This document shows positions 1 to 4,790 of a DNA stretch of 9,267 bases, in pieces; position 1 is the first letter of the stretch; every line of letters starts with the position of its first letter. Position numbers and translations under genes: made by a program. A model generated the notes under the pieces. That model was not told where the DNA came from and made no database searches. It worked only from the letters and a program-made list of their open reading frames with translations. Source of the DNA: Methanobacteriota archaeon (GTDB taxonomy: Archaea > Halobacteriota > Methanosarcinia > Methanosarcinales > Methanoperedenaceae); NCBI GenBank assembly GCA_018900975.1, contig JAHIFK010000198.1, positions 1-9,267 of the forward strand, read 5' to 3'.

Positions 1-19
1 ACAATATGAAAAGTAAAAT

Positions 20-169
20 ATGGAAAGTAAAGAAGAGTGTAGATTTTATTCTGACAGTAAATGTATAGCAGCAGACTTGGAACTTTGTGATTTCGAAGGG
101 GAAAATCATGAAAAATGTCTACGTTATCGTATCTATTATTTAAAACCGCAAACGATGCAACTAAGATAA
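20..169 (+). CDS. small four-cysteine hypothetical protein (49 aa)
   Basis: An ATG at 20 opens a 49-codon frame ending in TAA at 167-169. An in-frame TAA at 14-16 lies just upstream, so this is the first possible start and the ORF is complete. The product is charged and has cysteines at residues 7, 15, 23 and 33, spaced about 7-9 residues apart, and ends in a basic/aromatic stretch (CLRYRIYYLK). That pattern suggests a small metal-binding (zinc-ribbon-like or Fe-S) protein, but no named family is recognised. No signal peptide or membrane segment is visible. There is no good Shine-Dalgarno (only A-rich sequence before the ATG). It could be a chance ORF in AT-rich DNA; the regular cysteine spacing is the main reason to keep it. 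Confidence 0.4.
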   Translation: MESKEECRFYSDSKCIAADLELCDFEGENHEKCLRYRIYYLKPQTMQLR

Positions 170-335
170 CTGAATATATAATGACATGACATAGAGCCCA
201 AACCTACTTGGAATGAGCCTGAGCCAATATAGCCTGATGAAATTGTTCCAATTCCAAAATATTCAAAAAACATGAAATTCTTAAAAAACATTTTGGGACA
301 GACCGATGCAAGAAAGGGACATCATAAAGCAATGC

Positions 336-358
336 TTCGGGATTCAGCATACCCCGAA
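336..358. other. stem-loop H1 (6-bp stem, 11-nt loop)
   Basis: TTCGGG at 336-341 pairs perfectly with CCCGAA at 353-358 around an 11-nt loop. It sits 8 nt before the larger hairpin at 367-418. No U-tract follows on the plus strand, so it does not look like a terminator. It may be part of one structured RNA together with the next hairpin. Confidence 0.45.
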
Positions 359-366
359 ACTACAAA

Positions 367-418
367 GCGCCAGCGCAATCATGCCCCGCAGCTCTGCTAC
401 GGTTGTGTTTGCTGGCGC
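367..418. other. large imperfect stem-loop H2 with GC-rich 8-bp base
   Basis: GCGCCAGC at 367-374 is perfectly complementary to GCTGGCGC at 411-418. Inside, 375-380 (GCAATC) can pair with 401-406 (GGTTGT) using two G-U pairs, leaving a 4-nt bulge (407-410) on the 3' side and a 20-nt apical part that can form a short GCA/TGC stem. At 52 nt it is too short for a tRNA and lacks a T-loop consensus. No clear archaeal H/ACA features (kink-turn in the apical part, ACA just after the stem) are seen. The RNA class is unknown; it could also be the footprint of a small repeat element. Confidence 0.45.
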
Positions 419-436
419 AACGTTTGACTGATTGTT

Positions 437-599
437 TTACAATCCTGATTATAGGAGCGACGGCGCACAGACAGCCACATTACCCATGTAAACGACCAAT
501 GTTTCTTTTCACTATAGCTGAGTTATTGCGCACATTTGTGGCATTGAAAAACCATCCGCTAATAGAACTCAGGCAATGTTGAGTTCTGATTACAATCCT
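437..599. repeat. 10-nt direct repeat pair with internal hairpin
   Basis: TTACAATCCT occurs at 437-446 and again at 590-599, starting 153 nt apart. The first copy is part of a tight hairpin (GATTGT 430-435 with ACAATC 439-444). Just inside the second copy is a perfect 8-bp hairpin (AGAACTCA 564-571 with TGAGTTCT 580-587, 8-nt loop). GCGCACA also occurs twice inside (463-469, 528-534). This could be a small insertion flanked by a duplication, or chance similarity in AT-rich DNA. Confidence 0.3.
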
Positions 600-625
600 C
601 CAAATATATCGTTGTCAACAATTCT

Positions 626-660
626 GGAAAAAATAATGCCTATTGATATTTGGCATTATT
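626..660 (-). terminator. intrinsic-type terminator of the DUF3303 gene
   Basis: AATAATGCC (632-640) and GGCATTATT (652-660) form a perfect 9-bp stem with an 11-nt loop. Read on the minus strand the 3' arm runs directly into a T-run (TTATTTTTTCC), giving the hairpin-plus-U-tract layout of an intrinsic terminator. The stem includes two bases of the TAA stop codon at 661-659, so hairpin and gene end are fused. A U-tract alone can terminate archaeal RNA polymerase, so the hairpin may also serve for 3'-end stability. Confidence 0.65.
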
Positions 661-922
661 ATTTCGATTGCATTAATTCCATCACGTCTTTTATATCCAT
701 CACTGGAAACGATTCAACTTTGGCAAGGTCAGTCCAGTAGTGGTTAGCTTCAAGAAGAACTTTAGGGTCTTCTACTTCGTATACACAGAATGCATGTCTT
801 CCGGTGAGGTCTACCCAGTAACCAATTTCTTTCATTCCCTCAGGGAATTTCCATTCGGATACCCGTCTTTCCAGTTCGTCTCTTTTATCTGGCTCCCACG
901 TCCATATGTCCATAAATAACAT
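659..922 (-). CDS. DUF3303 family protein (87 aa)
   Basis: This small soluble protein begins MLFMDIWTWEPDKRDEL, contains a central FPEGMKEIGYWVD segment and ends in a short helix (DIKDVMELMQSK). The pattern (N-terminal strand, helix with E/R repeats, a 'Gy W D' strand, then 'HAFCVYEVEDPKVLLEANHYW') matches my recollection of DUF3303, a small family resembling a dimeric alpha-beta barrel that is common in methanogens and has no settled function. The ATG at 922-920 is supported by GGGAGG on the minus strand (936-931), 8 nt upstream, the strongest Shine-Dalgarno in the window. The gene is monocistronic: it has its own terminator and diverges from aksA. No catalytic residues can be assigned. Confidence 0.8.
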   Translation of the reverse strand: MLFMDIWTWEPDKRDELERRVSEWKFPEGMKEIGYWVDLTGRHAFCVYEVEDPKVLLEANHYWTDLAKVESFPVMDIKDVMELMQSK

Positions 923-930
923 TTCTTATT

Positions 931-936
931 CCTCCC
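931..936 (-). promoter_or_regulatory. Shine-Dalgarno GGGAGG of the DUF3303 gene
   Basis: The plus-strand CCTCCC reads GGGAGG on the minus strand, 8 nt before the ATG at 922. It fixes the start of the DUF3303 gene and implies a transcript with a 5' leader. Confidence 0.75.
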
Positions 937-989
937 TTTTCGTCTTTATTCCGTTAAAGAAAAAAGGCAGTAAATATCAGATGACAATA

Positions 990-997
990 ATTTTAAA
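990..997 (-). promoter_or_regulatory. possible TATA box for the DUF3303 gene
   Basis: The minus strand reads TTTAAAAT here. A start about 25 nt downstream (near 965-970) would give a leader of roughly 45 nt carrying the GGGAGG site. The region is AT-rich, so chance matches are likely. Confidence 0.35.
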
Positions 998-1419
998 CAA
1001 ACCCGCCTTTTTCTCAGTAAATATGTTGGATATTATCAGTAATAAGCATTATGGCGATATTTTCCGAATTTATCATTATTCTAAAATCGTATGTTCTATG
1101 CATCACGATAATAGGGTAAGATATTGTATCCTCCCATAATTACCAACACGAATTGAAACGGTCACAAATGGAGATGAGAAATAATTACTTCTTATGTTAT
1201 CTAAGGTGCTTAAGTGCCTTATATACTAAATATTCATATAATTCTGATATTTTGGATCCAAAAACCGGGCAGCCAAAAGTTTTATATTTTGGCCGCGCAT
1301 CATGTTGGTTATATGGCTTATATGCGTTACGTTTTATCGAATTTTTGCCCCGGATCCGTTTTAAATGCATTTCAAAAGGCTTTTATAGCACCCATAACTT
1401 TAAACAAGTCATCCAATGC

Positions 1420-1427
1420 TTATATAA
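1420..1427 (+). promoter_or_regulatory. TATA box of aksA
   Basis: TTATATAA at 1420-1427 is a good archaeal TATA box. A transcription start about 25 nt downstream (around 1447-1452) would precede the proposed ATG at 1489 by about 40 nt. A promoter here argues against translation starting further upstream in the same frame. Confidence 0.5.
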
Positions 1428-1488
1428 TAGGTATATGCTTAACCAAACAGTTAACAGAGGCTTAAACATCGTTAATATCCCCACGAAC

Positions 1489-2646
1489 ATGACTGATTAC
1501 TCCAGAAACAATTTGATGCAATTCATAAATCCAAAACCGCAGGATATCGAGATATGCGATGTCACCCTGAGGGACGGGGAGCAAACGCCAGGGGTAGTAT
1601 TCACAAGGGAAGAAAAGATCGCTATTGCTGAAAAACTCGACAGTGTCGGCGTGGATGTAATTGAAGCAGGCTTCCCTGTGATCTCTCACGGAGAGGAAGC
1701 CATAGTCAGGGAGATCGCACACCTTGGGCTTGATGCCAGGGTATGCTGCCTTGCCCGCGCAGTGGCTAAGGACGTGGATGTGGCGCTTCGCTGCGATGTG
1801 GATTTCGTGAGCATATTTATCGCGACCTCTGATCTTCATCTTAAATACAAATATCATAAGACCTTCGAAGAGGCAGAATCGTGTGCCCTTGACGTGCTTG
1901 ACTACGCAAAAGACCATGGACTCACTGTAAGATTTGCGGCTGAGGATGCCACACGCACTGACATCAATGTACTGAAATCCATCTTCAGGGCAGCAGAAGA
2001 ACACGGCGCTGACTATGTCAGCATAGCCGACACAGTCGGGATACTGAATCCCAGCACTGCGTTGTATCTGGTAAAAGAGATAAAGAAAGCCGTGAAAACA
2101 AAAGTATGCATCCATTGCCACAACGACCTTGGTCTGGCTGTCGCTAACACGCTAAGCGGGGCTGAAGCCGGAGCATTCCAGCTTCATACCACGGTCAACG
2201 GCATCGGCGAGAGATGCGGGAATGCCTCGCTTGAGGAACTGCTCGTGAACCTGCGGGTGCAGTACGGCATCGAGAGATACGATGTGAGCCAGCTCACTGA
2301 ACTGTCACAACTGGTGGAAAAATACTCTGAGATCCCTATTCCCAGGATAAAGCCCATAGTGGGAGCCAATGCTTTTGCGCATGAATCAGGGATCCATGTG
2401 GCTGCTGTTCTTGAGAACCCCATGACGTATGAGGTGTTCCTTCCAGAGATGGTGGGTGGGAAGCGGGAGATCATCATTGGCAAGCATACAGGCAGTAAAG
2501 CTCTCAAAGGTGTTGTGGAGAAGATGGGGTATAACCTCACGCACGACCAGATGAGTACACTCCTCGAAAAGGTGAAGAAATGCAGCGAAGCGAAGAAAAA
2601 AGTTACGTGCGGCAGGTTGACTGAGTTCATAAAGGAACTGGAATGA
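1489..2646 (+). CDS. aksA: homocitrate synthase AksA-type (isopropylmalate synthase family), 385 aa
   Basis: This is a pyruvate-carboxyltransferase-fold enzyme that condenses acetyl-CoA with a 2-oxo acid, most likely 2-oxoglutarate, giving homocitrate for the chain elongation that makes the coenzyme B side chain. Visible hallmarks, numbered from ATG 1489: the N-terminal DVTLRDGEQTPG motif (R28, D29), EAGFP, the metal-binding HCHND (H209, H211, D213), the NGIGERCGNASLEE segment, and HESGIHV (298-304). The protein ends about 80 residues after that motif, so it lacks the C-terminal leucine-regulatory domain of LeuA and CimA (about 500 aa), which favours an AksA/NifV-type enzyme. ATG 1489 fits the TATA box at 1420; ATG 1516 (376 aa) is an alternative, and neither has a clear Shine-Dalgarno. 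A stretch open to TTG 1153 is judged non-coding. NifV or lysine-pathway homocitrate synthase roles cannot be excluded without genome context. Confidence 0.85.
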   Translation: MTDYSRNNLMQFINPKPQDIEICDVTLRDGEQTPGVVFTREEKIAIAEKLDSVGVDVIEAGFPVISHGEEAIVREIAHLGLDARVCCLARAVAKDVDVALRCDVDFVSIFIATSDLHLKYKYHKTFEEAESCALDVLDYAKDHGLTVRFAAEDATRTDINVLKSIFRAAEEHGADYVSIADTVGILNPSTALYLVKEIKKAVKTKVCIHCHNDLGLAVANTLSGAEAGAFQLHTTVNGIGERCGNASLEELLVNLRVQYGIERYDVSQLTELSQLVEKYSEIPIPRIKPIVGANAFAHESGIHVAAVLENPMTYEVFLPEMVGGKREIIIGKHTGSKALKGVVEKMGYNLTHDQMSTLLEKVKKCSEAKKKVTCGRLTEFIKELE

Positions 2647-2690
2647 GAGCCCGATAAAACCAGGAATTAACGGATTCGCTCATAAAAACG

Positions 2691-2698
2691 TTTAAGTA
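2691..2698 (+). promoter_or_regulatory. possible TATA box of rps6e
   Basis: TTTAAGTA at 2691-2698, in the 116-nt gap after aksA, would place a start near 2720 and leave a leader of about 40 nt containing the GGAG site. A read-through transcript from aksA is also possible, since no hairpin/U-tract terminator follows aksA. Confidence 0.4.
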
Positions 2699-2751
2699 TC
2701 TTTAATGCAAGTTAGGTCAGAATTACAATAGAATGCATGATTATTAACTCA

Positions 2752-2755
2752 GGAG
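2752..2755 (+). promoter_or_regulatory. Shine-Dalgarno GGAG of rps6e
   Basis: GGAG lies 7 nt before the ATG at 2763, supporting that start. Confidence 0.6.
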
Positions 2756-2762
2756 CATATTA

Positions 2763-3200
2763 ATGGCAGATTTTAGAATAGTAGTTTCAGATAGCAAAAC
2801 CGCACAGGCATACCAGATCACAGTTACAGGCACAGCAGCCAGTAAGATCATTGGAAAGAACATCGGAGATACCATTAGTGGGGATATCGCAGGATTGTCA
2901 GGATATACACTCAAGCTGACAGGCGGTACTGATAAAGACGGCTTCCCGATTAGACCGGATTTACCCGGTCCGGCTCGAAAAAAGATCCTTGTGGCTGGCG
3001 GCGTTGGTTTTCACCCGACGCACGATGGCGAAAGGAGACGAAAAGCCATGCGCGGACGAGAGATATCATCAGAGGTCACTCAAATAAACACCGTGGTCGT
3101 GGAATACGGAGAGAAATCTCTTGCTGAGATATTCCCCAAGAAAGAGTTAAAGGAAGGGGAAGTCGCGGAAGAGAAGAAAACCAAGGATAGAAGGCGGTAA
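2763..3200 (+). CDS. rps6e: 30S ribosomal protein eS6 (145 aa)
   Basis: This is a small-subunit ribosomal protein of the archaeal/eukaryotic eS6 family. Recognition rests on the conserved core: an N-terminal beta-rich part (ADFRIVVSDSKT), the GGTDKDGFPIRPDLPGP segment (54-70), then the basic loop GGVGFHPTHDGERRRKAMRG (78-97) and the ISSEVTQINTVVVEYGEKSL part. The C-terminal 20 or so residues are a charged Lys/Glu/Arg tail ending in three arginines, slightly longer than the archaeal norm of about 125-135 aa. The start is supported by GGAG 7 nt upstream. The gene stands between aksA and argB, and its own terminator begins inside its last codons. Confidence 0.96.
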   Translation: MADFRIVVSDSKTAQAYQITVTGTAASKIIGKNIGDTISGDIAGLSGYTLKLTGGTDKDGFPIRPDLPGPARKKILVAGGVGFHPTHDGERRRKAMRGREISSEVTQINTVVVEYGEKSLAEIFPKKELKEGEVAEEKKTKDRRR

Positions 3201-3222
3201 TAATTTAGTATTCCGCTTTTTT
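3191..3222 (+). terminator. intrinsic-type terminator overlapping the rps6e stop
   Basis: AAGGCGG (3191-3197) pairs with CCGCTTT (3213-3219) with one G-U pair, and AATA (3199-3202) stacks on with TATT (3209-3212) around a 6-nt loop and a one-base bulge. The 3' arm merges into TTTTTT (3217-3222). The stop codon TAA (3198-3200) lies inside the hairpin. This should separate rps6e transcription from the argB operon that starts about 40 nt later. Confidence 0.65.
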
Positions 3223-3231
3223 GATAATAAG

Positions 3232-3239
3232 TTTTAATA
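3232..3239 (+). promoter_or_regulatory. TATA box of the argB operon (leaderless start)
   Basis: TTTTAATA at 3232-3239 lies about 28 nt before the argB ATG at 3264. The usual archaeal TATA-to-start distance would put the first transcribed base at or within a few bases of the ATG. The bases between are pyrimidine-rich with no Shine-Dalgarno, as expected for a leaderless mRNA. Confidence 0.5.
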
Positions 3240-3263
3240 CACGTAAACTCCTTTTAGCCCCAG

Positions 3264-4148
3264 ATGCAAAAGCGTGAAAACATACTTATCGAAGCTCTCC
3301 CATACATCCGCGAGTTCCACAACTCTGTAATGGTGATCAAGATGGGAGGGCATGCCATCGTCGACCCTGCCATAATGGACCAGATAGTGCAGGATATAGT
3401 ATTACTCAGGTTCGTGGGAATACGCCCCATAATCGTGCACGGTGGCGGCCCTGAGATCACGGAAAAAATGGCTCGAATGGGGAAGAAACCAGAGTTCGTG
3501 TCAGGATTGCGGATAACGGACGACGAAACGCTTGAGATAGCAAGGATGGTGCTTGTTGGTAATGTTAACAGCAAGATAGTCTCATTGATAAGCAAGCACG
3601 GTGGGAAAGGCGTAGGTATCTCAGGAAGCGACGGCAGGATCATCGTGGCGCGCAAAATGGCTCCACAGCGCATGACAGTTGAAGGAGTCGAGAAAGAAGT
3701 AGACCTTGGCTGGGTCGGAGAAACCGAAGTGATCAATCCGGAACTGCTGTACATTCTTGCTGACAAGGACTACATACCTGTAATAGCTCCAATAGCGACT
3801 GATGACAAAGGAAATGACCTGAACGTGAACGCGGACACTGTTGCCGGGGATATCGCAGCATCCCTTAAAGCCATGAAACTCATTTCCCTGACCGATGTGC
3901 CAGGGGTACTTCGCGACCCGAAGGACACAGGAACGCGTATTTCAAGGATAGCCTTCGAAGATATTGAAACGCTTATAGCAGATAACATCATTAGTGGCGG
4001 GATGATACCCAAAGTAAGATCAAGCGCTGTGGCTATTGCCGGAGGCGTCGGACAGGTGCATATTATCGACGGGAGCATGCCTCATTCCCTGTTGCTTGAG
4101 CTGTTCACGCACGAGGGCATAGGAACAATGATATACAGGAAGCAGTGA
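3264..4148 (+). CDS. argB: acetylglutamate kinase (294 aa)
   Basis: The enzyme phosphorylates N-acetyl-L-glutamate with ATP, the second step of arginine (ornithine) synthesis in the cytosol. It is a full-length amino-acid-kinase-fold protein. Visible motifs: KMGGHA (26-31) for phosphate binding, IVHGGGPEI (57-65), the substrate-binding arginine in GLRITDD (R83), NVNADTVAGDIA (187-198) and ISGGMIPK (243-250), where K250 is expected to contact ATP. Length is normal, and the C-terminus ends in the typical GTMIY. The long N-terminal helix seen in arginine-inhibited forms is not obvious, but residues 1-20 could form a helix, so feedback control is undecided. The ATG at 3264 has no Shine-Dalgarno and is probably leaderless. 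The stop overlaps the next gene by four bases, indicating co-translation with the EMC6-like gene. Confidence 0.96.
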   Translation: MQKRENILIEALPYIREFHNSVMVIKMGGHAIVDPAIMDQIVQDIVLLRFVGIRPIIVHGGGPEITEKMARMGKKPEFVSGLRITDDETLEIARMVLVGNVNSKIVSLISKHGGKGVGISGSDGRIIVARKMAPQRMTVEGVEKEVDLGWVGETEVINPELLYILADKDYIPVIAPIATDDKGNDLNVNADTVAGDIAASLKAMKLISLTDVPGVLRDPKDTGTRISRIAFEDIETLIADNIISGGMIPKVRSSAVAIAGGVGQVHIIDGSMPHSLLLELFTHEGIGTMIYRKQ

Positions 4149-4771
4149 AGCTCATGAAAGAAAAAATAGAAAAGGAAGAAAAGAAAGAAGCAGAACCTGT
4201 TGTTAAGGTACTCACGCCAGGTGAGCGAAAACGGCAGCTCATAGAAGGCATAAAGAAGACGGCGTTCCCAGCCTTCATTGGAGCGTTCTTTGCATTAGTG
4301 CTTTTCCTGAAATTCTATGATGCAAAAGAGGTACACTGGGTCTCTGTCCTTTTACTGGTGGCGCTGGTTTCTTATTATATCCAGAAACTGGCGTATCCAA
4401 TGCTTGGCGTCAAAGTTGATGAATTTGAGACCAAGGACTGGTTATATGTTGAGTTAATGACCATAATATTCCTGCTTGTTTCATGGACCCTTTTGTTAAA
4501 TTCAGGAGCACTTGACGTGACTGTTGATCCAATGTCAATAACATTGGACACTCCTGAAAATCTGATCGCAAGCGTCACAAGCAATAGCTTGAAAATTGCA
4601 GACGCAACTGTTCACCTGGAAGGTCCCGGTGTAAACATGAGCAACATCACAGGAGTTGACGGATTGGCGTTTTTCCATGATGTTAAAACCACAGGCCCCG
4701 GGAACATGACAGTGACTGCAACAAAGATCGGATACATCCACGACAGCATGAATATTACGATTAATAAATAA
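4145..4771 (+). CDS. EMC6-like membrane protein with C-terminal Ig-like domain (208 aa)
   Basis: Three parts are visible. Residues 1-38 are highly charged (Lys/Glu-rich, then TPGERKRQLIEGIKK). Residues about 40-118 hold three hydrophobic helices (40-57, 63-80, 100-118), with a conserved-looking loop GVKVDEFETKDWLYVELMT between the second and third. From about 124 a beta-rich extracytoplasmic domain follows, resembling carboxypeptidase-regulatory/Ig-like repeats (ATVHLEGPGV, then VDGLAFFHDV, then TVTATKIGY), with four N-glycosylation sequons (N164, N167, N187, N203). The three-helix part matches my memory of archaeal EMC6-like proteins, relatives of the insertase-associated EMC6/Get2 group; this is moderate recognition, not an alignment. 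The GTG at 4145 overlaps the argB stop (GTGA); ATG at 4154 is an alternative start. It lies 19 nt before rli1, so it is probably in the same operon. Confidence 0.65.
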   Translation: MKLMKEKIEKEEKKEAEPVVKVLTPGERKRQLIEGIKKTAFPAFIGAFFALVLFLKFYDAKEVHWVSVLLLVALVSYYIQKLAYPMLGVKVDEFETKDWLYVELMTIIFLLVSWTLLLNSGALDVTVDPMSITLDTPENLIASVTSNSLKIADATVHLEGPGVNMSNITGVDGLAFFHDVKTTGPGNMTVTATKIGYIHDSMNITINK

Positions 4772-4790
4772 AATTGATAACGGGTTCATT

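Larger units (their letters stand above)
170..631. other. gene-poor structured intergenic block
   Basis: No convincing gene is present on either strand over about 460 bases. The left part (170-300) is AT-rich and featureless apart from a TATA-like AATATATAAT near 172-181. From about 330 to 600 there is a cluster of stem-loops (336-358, 367-418, 430-444, 564-587) and a 10-nt direct repeat, listed separately where strong. A 41-codon ORF (306-431) overlaps the largest hairpin but has no recognisable content. The block could hold a non-coding RNA or a decayed element; the sequence alone does not decide. Confidence 0.5.
923..1488. other. AT-rich divergent intergenic region upstream of aksA
   Basis: About 566 bases separate the DUF3303 and aksA starts. 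The region holds an inverted repeat (AAAAAGGC 961-968 with GCCTTTTT 1005-1012), a direct repeat CAGTAAATAT (968-977 and 1015-1024), a 7-bp stem-loop (GCCAAAA 1272-1278 with TTTTGGC 1287-1293) and several TATA-like motifs. The aksA frame remains open upstream as far as a TTG at 1153, but the predicted peptide (many Cys, Tyr and Leu; little charge pattern) does not resemble the start of any homocitrate synthase, and a good TATA box lies inside it. I treat it as non-coding leader and promoter DNA, with the open frame flagged as odd. Confidence 0.6.

Noticed and set aside
210..240. C/D-box-like TGATGA near 228-234.
   Set aside because: No matching CTGA box D at the expected distance downstream and no terminal pairing.
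367..418. Possible tRNA or H/ACA guide RNA in the large hairpin.
   Set aside because: At 52 nt it is too short for a tRNA and has no T-loop motif; no ACA box or kink-turn is placed as H/ACA RNAs need.
306..431. 41-codon ORF starting at ATG 306.
   Set aside because: Low-complexity product without recognisable features, no Shine-Dalgarno, and it overlaps the hairpin that better explains the sequence.
906..1139. 77-codon plus-strand ORF overlapping the DUF3303 start region.
   Set aside because: It overlaps the well-supported minus-strand gene and its Shine-Dalgarno, is AT-rich, and the product resembles no protein.
1150..1159. GAATTGAAAC, the typical 3' end of many archaeal CRISPR repeats.
   Set aside because: It occurs once, with no repeated unit or regular spacing around it and no cas gene in the window.
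1462..2121. 219-codon minus-strand ORF opposite aksA.
   Set aside because: Mirror of a strongly conserved coding frame; its product has no protein-family character.
2184..2630. 148-codon minus-strand ORF opposite the 3' part of aksA.
   Set aside because: Serine/proline-rich antisense shadow of conserved aksA codons.
1489..2646. Calling the isopropylmalate-synthase-family gene leuA or cimA.
   Set aside because: The C-terminal regulatory domain that makes those enzymes about 500 aa is absent; the catalytic part ends normally at about 385 aa.
2643..2683. Hairpin after aksA (ATGAG with CTCAT, inner CCG with CGG).
   Set aside because: Only 5 bp plus a weak inner helix, and no U-tract follows, so it is not a credible terminator.
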